Source: Maribacter sp. (lineage in GTDB: Bacteria; Bacteroidota; Bacteroidia; Flavobacteriales; Flavobacteriaceae). Taken from it: a DNA stretch of 54,732 bases. The notes beneath the pieces were generated by a model that ran no database searches, was not told the DNA's origin, and saw nothing but the letters and a program-made list of their open reading frames with translations. Positions 33,602 to 43,790 of the stretch are shown here, piece by piece. The DNA lies in assembly GCA_029287355.1 (NCBI GenBank), contig JARFRH010000258.1:1-54732 (forward strand). The letters run 5' to 3'. A program made the translations under genes and the position numbers. The first letter of the stretch is position 1. Every line of letters starts with the position of its first letter.

Positions 33602-34714
33602 TCAATTCATTTTTACCACAGCCTTCATGTTTTGAGCTTTTATCGCGTCTTCAAAGGCTTGGGTAACATCTTCAAAATTGTATACATCAGTGTAATGCTC
33701 AGCAGGAAAGACGCCCGTTACCATCAACTTCATTGCCGACATATAATCATCTCGACAAGAACCCATTGAACCTCTCATGTTTAACGAGGTACGGGTTAAA
33801 TGGGTCGCATTAATAGGAACGTCTTGTCCATAGGTGGCAATTACACAAATATCTCCCTCTGGGCGAACCACATCGATCGCTTCGGTCAATACAGTTGGAA
33901 CTCCCGAACATTCTATAAGCAAATCCACTTTTCCATGCGTACCAAAAGGAACTCCGTTTTCATCTGCAATTCCGTTTTGCAATTGGGAAGTCAAGGTGTT
34001 TTCCGGAGAAACCTCCAAAGTAATAAACCCTCTTTCCTTTGCTTTTTTCAAACGAATATCTCGATCGTGTGCAATACCGGTCACCACAACCCTAGCTCCT
34101 GCAGCTCTAGCTACCTCAGCGGACATCAATCCTATGATGCCACAACCTGTCACGACAACATCTTGCCCTGGTTTGATATCACATTTATGGTAAAGTGCAT
34201 TTGTAATGATCGATAAAGGTTCAACCAAAGCACCCTGGGCGGGGGTCAGCCCTTTCATTAAAGGAACCACACGGTCAGATTCTAAAACCACCCGCTGCCC
34301 AAAACCTCCATTTCTATGAAAACCGATGATTTGTTTTTGTGGACAAAGATTCCATTTTGCCACACTGCAAGCGGGGCATTCCTCATCTTGACAACCCAAC
34401 ATCGCAAGTGGAGTAAAGATATCCCCTACTTTGACATCACCGTGGTCTCCTGGCCCCAATTCCAATACTTCGGCACTGAATTCATGGCCAATGATACGCG
34501 GGCGCTGTACCCAATCGAAATTTGCTTTTCCGATGGATGCACTAGTATCGGAACCGCATATTCCCGTATATAAAGTCTTGGCAAGAATTTCCCCTTCCTT
34601 TAATTCTGGAAGTTCCATATCGACCACAGCGGTATTGCTGGTAACCGACACCCCTGAATTGGGATAGATCTTTTCTTTCCCTTGCAGGCAAAAGCCTTTT
34701 AGTGTTTCACTCAT
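33602..34714 (-). CDS. Zinc-dependent alcohol dehydrogenase (MDR family)
   Basis: The 370-residue form starting at the ATG at 34714 (MSETLKGF) is preferred. A longer frame from 34807 would overlap the upstream Gfo/Idh gene and add an atypical N-terminus. Catalytic zinc ligands are the Cys in GICGSD and the His in IIGHEFSAE. Structural zinc cysteines are in GCQDEECPACSVAKWNLC, and the cofactor motif is GCGIIGLMSAE. The family oxidises secondary alcohols of sugars and polyols. It stands between a Gfo/Idh gene and an epimerase in a sugar-oxidation operon; its substrate is unknown. Confidence 0.88.
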   Translation of the reverse strand: MSETLKGFCLQGKEKIYPNSGVSVTSNTAVVDMELPELKEGEILAKTLYTGICGSDTSASIGKANFDWVQRPRIIGHEFSAEVLELGPGDHGDVKVGDIFTPLAMLGCQDEECPACSVAKWNLCPQKQIIGFHRNGGFGQRVVLESDRVVPLMKGLTPAQGALVEPLSIITNALYHKCDIKPGQDVVVTGCGIIGLMSAEVARAAGARVVVTGIAHDRDIRLKKAKERGFITLEVSPENTLTSQLQNGIADENGVPFGTHGKVDLLIECSGVPTVLTEAIDVVRPEGDICVIATYGQDVPINATHLTRTSLNMRGSMGSCRDDYMSAMKLMVTGVFPAEHYTDVYNFEDVTQAFEDAIKAQNMKAVVKMN

Positions 34715-34790
34715 TTTTTGGTTGTTCGTTGTTCTTTCTCGGTTGATATGTTCAAACTTAGGTGTCAAGCACAAGTTGAAGGAAAACAGT

Positions 34791-35948
34791 TTACTTCCAT
34801 TGAACACCTGTGTCTTTCCAACTTTTTGCTTTAGCGGATTCTAAGACCGCTTCGCAGACTTTTTGGGTTTCTTGTGCTTCCTTAAAAGTCGGCGAGCATG
34901 GTTTGCCTTCCCCTAGGGCCTTCAAGAAATCCGCTACCTGATGCACGAAACTGTGCTCGTATCCAATGGATAAACCCGGCACCCACCATTTATCCATATA
35001 AGGGTGGTCGCCATCGGTCACGTGAATGGATCGCCAACCTCTTTCCATGGATTCATCGCGGTGGTCAAAATATTCCAAACGGCTTAAATCATGTAGGTTC
35101 CATTTGATGGAGGCATGTTCGCCGTTGATTTCAAAAGTGAAGAGGGCCTTATGGCCTCTTGCATAACGCGTCGATTCGAAAAGTCCCAATGAACCATTAT
35201 CAAAATGACAATGAAAGATACAGGCATCATCTATACTCACTTTTTGTTTTTCTCCCGTTTCGTTATGAACTCTTTCTTTAATAAAAGTCTCGGTCATCGC
35301 CGAAACATCTTTGATACCCCCGTTCAACCACATCGCCGTATCGATACAATGTGCCAATAAATCACCCGTTACTCCAGAACCGGCCGCGTCATTGTCTAAA
35401 CGCCAAAGACCTTCCCCGCCTTGGGGGAGTTCGGGACTAATGGTCCAGTCTTGTAAAAAGTTGGAGCGAAAGTGAAAAATCTTGCCCAACTTTCCAGCAT
35501 CAATAAGTTGTTTAGCCAGCGTAACAGCTGGAATGCGCCGGTAATTAAAATAAACCGTATTGGGCACACCCGCTTTCTCAATAGCGTCTACCATGGGTTG
35601 TGCTTCGGCGACGGTACGTGCGAGTGGTTTCTCGCACAGCACCATCTTTCCAGCTTCGGCGGCTGCTATGGCAATCTCGGCATGCATATTATTCGGAGTG
35701 CAAATATCGATGGCATCGATGTCATCACGAGTAATCAATTTCCGCCAATCGGTTTCTATGGATTCATAGCCCCATTGCTCGGCAAAGGCCTTTACGCGCT
35801 CTTCGTTTCTTGCGCAAACCGCTTTTAAAACGGGTTTGTATTTCAACTCAGGGAAAAAATCCCCAACTCTTTTATAGGCATTGGAATGCGTACGGCCCAT
35901 AAAACCATAGCCTACCAAGCCTACTCTCAACTCTTTTTTAGTGCTCAT
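34791..35948 (-). CDS. Gfo/Idh/MocA-family oxidoreductase
   Basis: This 385-residue cytoplasmic protein has the Rossmann motif [17 protein letters not shown] (9-25), EKP in [10 protein letters not shown], and a D-x-x-x-H pair in [13 protein letters not shown] that fits the catalytic dyad. It lies 24 bp after the TIM-barrel gene and is followed by the Zn-dehydrogenase gene. An NAD-dependent sugar or sugar-acid dehydrogenase paired with the TIM-barrel protein is the likely role. The upstream gap contains GTGTACG, half of the nearby palindrome motif, probably by chance. Confidence 0.9.
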   Translation of the reverse strand: MSTKKELRVGLVGYGFMGRTHSNAYKRVGDFFPELKYKPVLKAVCARNEERVKAFAEQWGYESIETDWRKLITRDDIDAIDICTPNNMHAEIAIAAAEAGKMVLCEKPLARTVAEAQPMVDAIEKAGVPNTVYFNYRRIPAVTLAKQLIDAGKLGKIFHFRSNFLQDWTISPELPQGGEGLWRLDNDAAGSGVTGDLLAHCIDTAMWLNGGIKDVSAMTETFIKERVHNETGEKQKVSIDDACIFHCHFDNGSLGLFESTRYARGHKALFTFEINGEHASIKWNLHDLSRLEYFDHRDESMERGWRSIHVTDGDHPYMDKWWVPGLSIGYEHSFVHQVADFLKALGEGKPCSPTFKEAQETQKVCEAVLESAKAKSWKDTGVQWK

Positions 35949-35972
35949 ATTAGTGTACGATTATTCAAAAAT

Positions 35973-37022
35973 TTATTCTGCTTCATACCATCCGTGCAGT
36001 TCACGGACCTTGACCATGGCGCCCAAAACATCATTCCAGGTCTTGGCTTGCATCATCACATCATTGGGAAACATACAACCATCCCAGCAGATGTGTTTGA
36101 ACTTTTTGGTCAGTATTCCGTTTTCATCACGAAGCCAATGGCCCGCATCTACGGCAATATCCAATTTTCCATTGGGGTCAGTGGCTTGACAATGTCGCCC
36201 GGTCTTGTCGTGTGAACCCGCTCCAAAGACAGTCCCATCATTTTGTGCGACATGAAAATCAATCGTCCAAGGGCGAAGTGCAGCAGTTAAGGTTTTGAGC
36301 CCTTCGGTCAAGGTAGCGCGATCGTTCCAATCAAAATCTTGAGGTAAGATACGTTCATCTTCCTTGTTATAGCCTAAGAGATATAATAAGGTATGTGCCA
36401 TATCCGCTTGAAATCCGATATTGGGTCTATCTACTGCTTCCAAGGTATTCAACATGGTTTTCCAACCATGCATGCCGCCCCAACAGATTTCGCCTTCGGC
36501 CGCTAGCGACTCACCATAGTCGGCAGCAATATCACAGGCTTCGCGAAAGGTCTGGGCAATCAATTTTGTATTTCCGACTTCATCTTTAGCCCAACTTTCA
36601 GGGTCGACCGATGAGTCGATTCTAATCACTCCATTGGGGCGGACGCCCATATCGCGTAATTTCTTTCCTATTTCACATGCCTTCTGAACTTGTGTAACGA
36701 ATTTTTTTCGCTCTTCTGCCGAGCCCATGGCAGATCCACCACCCGTAACACCCCAAACCGGTGCAACGAAACTTCCGATTTCCAAATTGTATGAACGCAC
36801 CTTATCCGCCAACCGATTTAAATCATCATCGGACGAATCAATACTAACATGTGGGTCTGCTAAAAACAAATCGATACCATCGAACTTTTGACCGTTCACA
36901 TCCGCATTGGCAGTTAGTTCCAACATCGTGTCCAAATCAATAGGTGGTTCTGAATCGGGACCCTTTCCGACGACTCCCGGCCAAGAGGCATTGTGTAGTT
37001 TTGGATAATTATTCTTTTGCAT
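35973..37022 (-). CDS. TIM-barrel sugar isomerase/lyase-like protein
   Basis: This 349-residue cytoplasmic protein of the xylose isomerase-like TIM-barrel type has [34 protein letters not shown] and [12 protein letters not shown], which carry likely metal ligands (E, D, H). It is the first gene of a six-gene operon with two Gfo/Idh enzymes, an alcohol dehydrogenase, an epimerase and a cytochrome. Isomerisation of a keto sugar or cleavage of a 3-keto glycoside would fit, which is inference. A palindrome 32-47 bp upstream overlaps the likely -33 box. Confidence 0.85.
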   Translation of the reverse strand: MQKNNYPKLHNASWPGVVGKGPDSEPPIDLDTMLELTANADVNGQKFDGIDLFLADPHVSIDSSDDDLNRLADKVRSYNLEIGSFVAPVWGVTGGGSAMGSAEERKKFVTQVQKACEIGKKLRDMGVRPNGVIRIDSSVDPESWAKDEVGNTKLIAQTFREACDIAADYGESLAAEGEICWGGMHGWKTMLNTLEAVDRPNIGFQADMAHTLLYLLGYNKEDERILPQDFDWNDRATLTEGLKTLTAALRPWTIDFHVAQNDGTVFGAGSHDKTGRHCQATDPNGKLDIAVDAGHWLRDENGILTKKFKHICWDGCMFPNDVMMQAKTWNDVLGAMVKVRELHGWYEAE

Positions 37023-37053
37023 TATTCTCGTATTTTATAAATTAGACTCACCA

Positions 37054-37069
37054 TTGTGTACGTACACAA
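37054..37069. promoter_or_regulatory. Perfect 16-bp palindrome, operator candidate
   Basis: TTGTGTACGTACACAA is a perfect palindrome between the divergent TIM-barrel and MFS genes. It shares its core with the site at 17870-17891. On the minus strand it overlaps a TTTG (37067-37070) that is followed after 22 nt by TAATTTAT (37037-37044), a partial -33/-7 promoter, so binding there would block transcription of the TIM-barrel operon. A LacI- or GntR-family repressor is likely, encoded elsewhere. Confidence 0.65.
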
Positions 37070-37266
37070 AGGTTACTAATTTAGCCAAAAATCATTAATT
37101 GAAAGGGATAAAAACTGTTGGTTTTATAAAACAGATGCTTATTTTGTGATAAACCAACAAGACTTGGGCAAATTTATTATGATAATAGCAAAAAAGTAAG
37201 TAAACTTATAGACTCAAATAACACTACAACCAAAAACATATCAATACAAACAAACATTTTTAAATT

Positions 37267-38505
37267 ATGGAAACGAACACTCCTTCGAATGCGAACAGAC
37301 TCTTTTACGGTAGTTGCTTCGCTTTGATTACCACAGCATTTTCATTTGCTATTGCAGCAGGTATTTTAGATCAACTTAAAACAGAATTGGAATTGACCGC
37401 TAGTCAAACTGGTCTTATCACTTCCATGTGGTTTTTAGGCTTTCCGATTTCAATGGTCATAGGTGGCCTAATTTATCATAAAGTAGGTGGTAAAGTCATC
37501 ATGCAATTTGCCTTTTTTGCCCATGCAGTAGGTATTTTAATGCTCATATTTTCAGGTAGTTATATGGGCTTATTAGTAGCCAATCTGCTTATAGGTTTAG
37601 GTAATGGCTGTACAGAAGCGGCCTGTAACCCCATGATTGCCGATGCCTATCAGGGAAATAGGATGAGTAAAATGCTAAATCGCTTTCATATGTGGTTTCC
37701 TGGTGGTATTGCCATAGGTAGTTTACTATCAGGCTTCATGACCGACATCAATATTACGGGGCAAAATCAAGTCTGGTTGTTATTAATCCCGACTTTCATT
37801 TATGCTTATTTGTTTTTTGGGCAAGAATGGCCAAAAGCCAAAGTACAAGAAGCCGCTACGCTTGGCGGAAATTTTAAAGCCATGTTTACCCCATTATTTA
37901 TTTTTATCGGCGCTTGTATGGCTTTAACCGCTATCTCTGAATTTGGACCCAATCAATGGGTCGGGCTTATTCTCGCGAAAAGTGGTGCGCAACCCTACTT
38001 AATTTTAGCATTAACTGCAGGTCTAATGGCCATAGCTAGATATTTTGGTGGTGATATGGTTGCGAAATTTGACCAGACGGGGGTATTGCTAGGTTCAGCA
38101 ATATTAGCCACCATAGGAATATACCTATTCAGTACACAAACAGGGGCCATGGCCTACGTAGCTGCCATTATTTTTGCCTTGGGCATCGCATACTTTTGGC
38201 CGAATATGCTTGGCTTGGTAGCAACCAAAGTTCCGAAAAGTGGAGCTTTGGGCATGTCTGTGATAGGTGCAATCGGTATGTTTTCAACTTCCATATTTCA
38301 GCCAATTATAGGGGGATGGATAGATGCCGACAGGGCGACAGCTTCCGCTCAGGGTTTAACGGGTGATGAATTCGAGTTGGTCTCCGGCCAGGCCACTTTG
38401 GGAACAATGGTTATATTTCCAGGCATTTTGATTATTCTTTTTACAATTCTTTATTTCTGGATGAAGAATCATAAAACGGATGACATTGTTGCAGCAACTG
38501 CATAG
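37267..38505 (+). CDS. MFS sugar permease
   Basis: This 412-residue protein has twelve hydrophobic segments and the layout of the major facilitator superfamily. GLITSMWFLGFPISMVIGGL is an early helix pair, and NLLIGLGNGCTEAACNPMIAD resembles fucose/glucose permease-type MFS proteins. It is divergent from the TIM-barrel operon and shares the intergenic palindrome, so it probably imports the sugar handled there. A strong terminator follows. Confidence 0.9.
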   Translation: METNTPSNANRLFYGSCFALITTAFSFAIAAGILDQLKTELELTASQTGLITSMWFLGFPISMVIGGLIYHKVGGKVIMQFAFFAHAVGILMLIFSGSYMGLLVANLLIGLGNGCTEAACNPMIADAYQGNRMSKMLNRFHMWFPGGIAIGSLLSGFMTDINITGQNQVWLLLIPTFIYAYLFFGQEWPKAKVQEAATLGGNFKAMFTPLFIFIGACMALTAISEFGPNQWVGLILAKSGAQPYLILALTAGLMAIARYFGGDMVAKFDQTGVLLGSAILATIGIYLFSTQTGAMAYVAAIIFALGIAYFWPNMLGLVATKVPKSGALGMSVIGAIGMFSTSIFQPIIGGWIDADRATASAQGLTGDEFELVSGQATLGTMVIFPGILIILFTILYFWMKNHKTDDIVAATA

Positions 38506-38523
38506 TAATATATGGTATTTTAA

Positions 38524-38559
38524 AAACAACCCCCTGCCTGATTCAGGAGGGGGTTGTTT
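38524..38559 (+). terminator. Rho-independent terminator after the MFS gene
   Basis: A 12-bp outer stem (38524-38535 with 38548-38559, rich in C/G) encloses a 4-bp inner stem with a 3-nt loop. It begins 19 bp after the MFS stop and is followed by a T-rich stretch (GGTTTTGATG). Confidence 0.88.
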
Positions 38560-38667
38560 GGTTTTGATGAGGTAGTATTGAAAAATAAGATTGAGGGTTA
38601 ATAGATTCTTGCCGAAGTTTTTGCTGAGCGAAGATGTAGGATAGGAATCACATTAAATATTCTATTC

Positions 38668-39504
38668 ATGAAAATAGGAATGAACATGCTCCTTTGGACG
38701 AATCACGTCACAGAGGAACATTACCACATTGTGGACACTTTGAAAGAATCAGGTTACGACGGCATAGAGTTGTATATGGGCGATGGCGATGTTTCCCATT
38801 ATGCTAAACTTGGGAATCATTTTGCCGATTTAGGTTTGGGAGTTACTACGGTTACGGGCCTTGCGCCTGAAGAGAATATTTCAAGTGAAGACTCCGGTAT
38901 TCGACAAGCAGGTCTTGATCGTTTAAAATGGGCTATTGATAATGCAGAGGCTTTGAGTGCAGACCTCATATGCGGGCCCATTCATTCGAGTTTTGCCTAT
39001 TTTACAAGACAACCGCCGACTCAAGAGGAGCGCATGAGAAGTGCAGAAGTATTGCGCAAGGCTGCAGAATATGCGGCCAACGCAGATATCATCCTTTGCC
39101 CGGAAGCACTCAATCGTTTTGAATGCTATTTGTACAATACTATGGCCGATCTCAAAACCTTGGTGGAAGCGGTCGACCATCCGAACCTTGGTGCCATGTA
39201 CGATACCCATCACAGTAATATTGAAGAAAAAAGTCAGGCGGAAGCTTTGAGAACCATCGCACCTGTTTTAAAACATATTCATATTAGCGAAAATGATCGT
39301 GGCACTCCCGGTAGCGGACAAGTGCAATGGGACGATGTCTTCCCTACTATTAAAGAAATAGGCTATGATGGTTGGTTAACGATTGAGGCCTTTAGTACTA
39401 TCATTCCTGAATTCGCCAATGCGATCAATGTTTGGCGCGACTATTCTCCCTCAAAAGAAATCTATACCAAAGGTCTGGAATTTATAAGGAACGGTATCCA
39501 ATAA
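38668..39504 (+). CDS. Tagatose/psicose 3-epimerase-like TIM-barrel protein
   Basis: This 278-residue protein of the DTE/hydroxypyruvate-isomerase group has all four metal ligands of the family: E146 in CPEALNRFE, D179 in MYDTHHSNIEE, H205 in HIHISENDRGTPG, and E240 in TIEAFS. It would epimerise or isomerise a ketose through a metal-bound enediol in the cytoplasm. It follows the MFS gene after a terminator and lies 38 bp before the ThuA lipoprotein gene. The exact sugar is unknown. Confidence 0.87.
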   Translation: MKIGMNMLLWTNHVTEEHYHIVDTLKESGYDGIELYMGDGDVSHYAKLGNHFADLGLGVTTVTGLAPEENISSEDSGIRQAGLDRLKWAIDNAEALSADLICGPIHSSFAYFTRQPPTQEERMRSAEVLRKAAEYAANADIILCPEALNRFECYLYNTMADLKTLVEAVDHPNLGAMYDTHHSNIEEKSQAEALRTIAPVLKHIHISENDRGTPGSGQVQWDDVFPTIKEIGYDGWLTIEAFSTIIPEFANAINVWRDYSPSKEIYTKGLEFIRNGIQ

Positions 39505-39542
39505 CCTTTTTGACGAAAAATCATATCTCTAAACTTTCGAAA

Positions 39543-40667
39543 ATGAAGAAATTTATTTACTTATTCACTTGTATTGCATTTTTAGCCTGTAAGGAGCAGA
39601 AAAAAGAAGCTGCTGCTGAAGGGTCGGTAGTGGAAACCCCGAAACAATGGCTCGTTTTTGAAGGTAAAGATGCTAAGGCCAAACATATTGTATTGGTTTC
39701 AGGGGATGAAGAATACCGATCCGAAGAAGCACTGCCGCAATTGGCCAAAATCTTGTCGAAACATCATGGTTTCAAATGTACCGTACTTTTTGCCCAAAAC
39801 CCAGATAAGCCTGGAATCGTAGATGCAAATTATGTAAAAAACATTCCAGGACTTCAAGCCTTGGAGGCGGCGGATATGATGGTGCTCTTTACACGTTTTC
39901 GAGCCTTGCCCGATGAACAGATGCAGCATTTTGAAAACTATCTAAAAGCTGGCAAACCCTTAATAGGAATTCGAACCGCGACGCACGCCTTTAATTTTGG
40001 CGAAAAAGATAGTACAGGTTTTAGGCATTATAGTAATGGGTATAAAGGTGCCCATCAAGAATGGGTCGATGGCTTTGGACGTTTGGTGCTCGGAGAAAAA
40101 TGGGATTCGCATCATGGGCATCACAAACATCAAAGCACCCGTGGGGTTATTGCAGAAGCTGCCGCATCACACCCGATATCAAATGGAATCGCCAGTGGTA
40201 GCATCTGGGGACCGACCGATGTCTACGGGGTACGCTTACCCTTGCCCGGAGATAGTCAGCCTATTGTTTTGGGGCAGGTCATCAATAGAAAAGGAGCATT
40301 TGATGAAAATGATTTATTCTTTGGCATGAAACCAACGGACGATGAGCTTGCTACGGAGAATAACACCGGTCTAAAAGTAAATGATGTTCTAATGCCCATT
40401 GCATGGACAAAAAGTTACCAAATTCCTGGAGGTGTAAAAGGAAAGGCCTTTACCTCGACCATTGGCGCAGCTTCGGATATGTTGAATGAAGGTGTACGCC
40501 GACTTTTGGTCAACGGCGTTTTTTGGGCGATGGAATTACCAGTGCCCAAGGAAGCAAACGTAAACTTAATTGGAACGTACAGCCCTTCCGCTTATGGGTT
40601 TAGAGAGGATGCGTACTGGAATGAAAAGCCGCTTAAAATTTCTGATTTGGGAACCATTGAAAACTAA
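39543..40667 (+). CDS. ThuA-like lipoprotein
   Basis: The 374-residue form begins at the ATG at 39543 with a lipoprotein signal ending FLAC. A ThuA-like (class I glutamine amidotransferase-like) domain covers residues 40-310. HIVLVSGDEEYRSEEALPQLAKIL, LFTRFRALPDEQ and IGIRTATHAF are family segments. ThuA proteins are linked to trehalose/sucrose use and 3-keto-sugar formation; the biochemical role of exported ThuA proteins is unclear. The gene converges with the DUF6797 gene. Confidence 0.85.
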   Translation: MKKFIYLFTCIAFLACKEQKKEAAAEGSVVETPKQWLVFEGKDAKAKHIVLVSGDEEYRSEEALPQLAKILSKHHGFKCTVLFAQNPDKPGIVDANYVKNIPGLQALEAADMMVLFTRFRALPDEQMQHFENYLKAGKPLIGIRTATHAFNFGEKDSTGFRHYSNGYKGAHQEWVDGFGRLVLGEKWDSHHGHHKHQSTRGVIAEAAASHPISNGIASGSIWGPTDVYGVRLPLPGDSQPIVLGQVINRKGAFDENDLFFGMKPTDDELATENNTGLKVNDVLMPIAWTKSYQIPGGVKGKAFTSTIGAASDMLNEGVRRLLVNGVFWAMELPVPKEANVNLIGTYSPSAYGFREDAYWNEKPLKISDLGTIEN

Positions 40668-40679
40668 TCCATGATGGGG

Positions 40680-43600
40680 CTAATCAACTCCCAAGTTGTG
40701 AATCGTACTTTGAACCGTTCCTTTGAACGGGATTTGATTTGCATTCGAGATATCATAGGAAATTGTCATGACATCTACCGGTTTAATATCCTTCAAAAAT
40801 AACGTTACGGATCTACCATCTTTTTCTATTTCTACTTGACCGATGGGCAAAATTTGTTCATTGTAGCGATCAGAACCATAGGTGCTACTTCTTTTTAAAT
40901 CCCATGTTTTTATAACATAATTAGTAGGGTCAGTCGCTTTTTGAAGGTCTAATTTAGAATCGAACTGCAAGGTGATACCTGAAGTTGTCGTTTTTAAATC
41001 AACAGGGGTCGTCAATGGTTTTCCTGTATACCGAATGCGATACAGGCCACCTCCTCTGAGCATTTGGTTGGTACCCCAGGCTGACATGCCACAGGCGTAC
41101 AGCTGTCCATCTTCGGGGTTGAATCTACCTCTCATAACGCCTGTCAAGAATTTGATTCGAGGTAAATCGACCACACCACCTTGCATTTGCCCCTTTACCT
41201 TCTCATTCAAGACCAGCTGGATCTTTCCGAAGCCATATGAAAAGCTCAAAAGGCTTCCGTTCAAAGGTCCCCATTGTTCACTATCAACCCATAACAATTC
41301 AGATGGTGAACGATCGAATTCCATATCCACCCAAACCATGGGCTGTTCCATAGCGACTCTAGTACTGTCTTTTGGCGGGTTATAACCCCACATATTTCCA
41401 TAAAACTTGCCTTTACCATCTACCCAGTTGATTCGGTTCATCGGATTCCAATACCCTTGTTGATCGGTAACCAAAAAGCTTCCATCCGGATTGATACACA
41501 CACCGTTAGCGGCCCTGAATCCTGTGGCGATAATATCGGTTTTAGAACCGTCATTGCTCACTTTTAACAAAGTACCGTGTTGAGGCACCAAGGCCTCACG
41601 AGCATGACGGCCACTTTTGGCATAATACAGATTCCCTTCCTTATCGGCCTGAAGGCCCATAGCAAATTCATGAAAATGGTCGGTAACTTGATGGTCGTGG
41701 TTGAAACTCTCGTAAAAATCGGTTTCATTATCCCCATTGTAATCGCGCAACAACACCAATTGATCACGGCAAATGACATAGATTTCATCATTCAATACCT
41801 TAATGCCTAGGGGCTGGAAAAGACCCGAACCGATCCGCTGCCAAGTGAGTTCACCGGTAGTATTCGTGAGTCCTGAAATGAGCCAAATATCGCCATCCGT
41901 AGCACAAGCCACAGCCTTATTCGAATCTTTCATAAAATCGATTCCACTCAACTTCATTCTGCAAGACCATGGGTTCTCAAACGGAGGTGTGAGTAAATCA
42001 ACCGCAAAAGTGCCTTGGTCAGATCCTTTGGTAATGGTGCTTTTTAAAACTTCTGGATAATGGGGCGAACCATTGGCCTTCGTATATTTTTGCAAATCTT
42101 CTGGTATGGCCTTGGCCTTTGTAAGCTTGGCAAAATCTGTTTCGTTTGTTTCGGCAATAAATAATTTGACCTTCACTGCCTTCGACTTTTGCACATTCAA
42201 AAGCACAAAACCATCTGCTTTCGATAAACGAGCACCCTCCCCTATTATGGCTACACCTGTGGTTTCTGGCGCCACTCTCATTTTCAATTCTGCTGTCGAA
42301 GGGGAAATATTCAGTGTTCTTGTGAAAACCGTATCCTGACCATGGATTTCCATACCTAACTTTTCCAAAATGTCTGCACTGCCTACGGAATAGGAAATTA
42401 CAATCTCATCATCTTGATGATACAGCCCTTTATAGTTTGCCCAACGCTTCGGAAGCGGCCCAAAGGCACGTCCGTCTCTGGCTCTAAATCTTGGGTCTTC
42501 AAAAGAGCCCGTCTTGGGGTTGGCCCATCCAGGACCTACAGGAGTTTCAAAATGAAGCTTTCCAATAGTACGCGGATAGGTCTCGTGTTTGTCATTCAAA
42601 AGAATTCCATTCCAATCTATAAAGCCATTGCCTGTCCAACCACCAGCAACACGCATCAAATCATGGTCGAATATCATCCAAGCGTTTCCTTTTGAAATAC
42701 CTCCTTCGCCTTTATCCAAACGAACAGCGATACCTTTATAGGCAAAGTTGTTTTGAAGATAATCTTCATCGGGAAATGGCGAGGGGCCAGGGGAATGAAC
42801 TCTTTCAATACCGGTCTTTTCATCGACCAGTTCATAGGTGTTGATGAAAAAATTACCGTAGTTCATATCGGCCCAGGGCTGGTAGGTTTTGGCTTCAGGC
42901 CCACGGGTAGTTCCCTTCGGCAAGCCAGCAAGATAGCCTGGGGTACTAACGATAAAGTGTTCGTTCTCCTTCTCTTTTATATACTTCTGACGGATATACA
43001 AAATGACGTCATACTTTTCTTGTGGGGTCAAGGTTGGTTGAGGAGGCATTGAACCAAAACCTCGACTTATGGTTTGATACATGGAATAGGCATCACTGCC
43101 CGCCTTCAATTCTTGCTCCCAGAATTTGGTGGAAAGGGGGATGGAGCCTTCAACCTCTTGGTTGCCATGGCAGTTAATACAGTTAGCACTATACAAACGT
43201 TCACCACGTTTGTACCCGTCACGATCGGCATCTGAAATGATTCCGGCATGGTCGATATCGCTCTCGATTTCCGCCAAATCATCTTCTGAAAGTATGTATT
43301 TGATTTGGGAGCGATCAATTGCTACCGTTTCAGTGGATTGTTTTTTTGCCGTGAACGGATACGCTTCATCTTCAAGCTTAAGCTTCCCGGAAAAAGTATC
43401 CTCTTCAAAAGAACCTTGCAAACGCGCTTCATTTCCATAAAAGGTAAAACCACCTGATAGCTTAGCGTCATTCAGCATCACATTTTCCAAGGCAAACGTT
43501 CCTTCATCCAATGATACCAGAGAAAGTGCTGTAGTACCATTGCTATTTTCAATCGTCATGGTTCCTTGGGATCGGTCATCGCCAAAATCAATTTCATAGT

Positions 43601-43694
43601 CCCAAGAACCTTCAGGGGTATTTTGTGTACAACCACATAAAAACAAAACAACTACGAAAAAACAACTCAATACGGGTTTCATGTGGAATTTCAT
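40680..43694 (-). CDS. Cytochrome c/beta-propeller lipoprotein (DUF6797-like)
   Basis: This 1004-residue lipoprotein has a signal ending LFLCGC. An N-terminal beta-rich domain (about 25-125) precedes a cytochrome c with CINCHG and a Met ligand in GSMPPQP (about 165-240). A large DUF6797-like region follows, then a propeller (about 600-900) with LLRDYNGDNETDFYES and NGVCINPDGSFLVTDQQG. The haem domain is near the N-terminus, unlike the other propeller cytochromes here. It has its own promoter-like element (43716-43739), although it follows a Gfo/Idh gene on the same strand. A periplasmic sugar dehydrogenase is possible. Confidence 0.8.
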   Translation of the reverse strand: MKFHMKPVLSCFFVVVLFLCGCTQNTPEGSWDYEIDFGDDRSQGTMTIENSNGTTALSLVSLDEGTFALENVMLNDAKLSGGFTFYGNEARLQGSFEEDTFSGKLKLEDEAYPFTAKKQSTETVAIDRSQIKYILSEDDLAEIESDIDHAGIISDADRDGYKRGERLYSANCINCHGNQEVEGSIPLSTKFWEQELKAGSDAYSMYQTISRGFGSMPPQPTLTPQEKYDVILYIRQKYIKEKENEHFIVSTPGYLAGLPKGTTRGPEAKTYQPWADMNYGNFFINTYELVDEKTGIERVHSPGPSPFPDEDYLQNNFAYKGIAVRLDKGEGGISKGNAWMIFDHDLMRVAGGWTGNGFIDWNGILLNDKHETYPRTIGKLHFETPVGPGWANPKTGSFEDPRFRARDGRAFGPLPKRWANYKGLYHQDDEIVISYSVGSADILEKLGMEIHGQDTVFTRTLNISPSTAELKMRVAPETTGVAIIGEGARLSKADGFVLLNVQKSKAVKVKLFIAETNETDFAKLTKAKAIPEDLQKYTKANGSPHYPEVLKSTITKGSDQGTFAVDLLTPPFENPWSCRMKLSGIDFMKDSNKAVACATDGDIWLISGLTNTTGELTWQRIGSGLFQPLGIKVLNDEIYVICRDQLVLLRDYNGDNETDFYESFNHDHQVTDHFHEFAMGLQADKEGNLYYAKSGRHAREALVPQHGTLLKVSNDGSKTDIIATGFRAANGVCINPDGSFLVTDQQGYWNPMNRINWVDGKGKFYGNMWGYNPPKDSTRVAMEQPMVWVDMEFDRSPSELLWVDSEQWGPLNGSLLSFSYGFGKIQLVLNEKVKGQMQGGVVDLPRIKFLTGVMRGRFNPEDGQLYACGMSAWGTNQMLRGGGLYRIRYTGKPLTTPVDLKTTTSGITLQFDSKLDLQKATDPTNYVIKTWDLKRSSTYGSDRYNEQILPIGQVEIEKDGRSVTLFLKDIKPVDVMTISYDISNANQIPFKGTVQSTIHNLGVD

Positions 43695-43715
43695 AGCGCT
43701 ATATAGGGTTCTTAA

Positions 43716-43739
43716 GAAAGATAAGAACTATTTAGAAAA
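43716..43739 (-). promoter_or_regulatory. Promoter-like 24-bp element shared with 54510-54533
   Basis: The plus-strand text begins gaaagataagaactattt and recurs at 54510-54533 with one mismatch in 24 bases. On the minus strand it ends in TATCTTTC, close to the -7 box TAnnTTTG. It sits 21 bp before the ATG of the DUF6797-like cytochrome gene, the position expected of a promoter. Confidence 0.5.
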
Positions 43740-43790
43740 GAAAAAATCATTCCTACTATTGAATGTCATTGATAAGGAATATTCGCTATT

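Noticed and set aside
33602-34807. Long form of the Zn-dehydrogenase beginning at 34807
   Set aside because: The extra 31 residues overlap the upstream Gfo/Idh gene and do not resemble the family; the ATG at 34714 gives a normal N-terminus.
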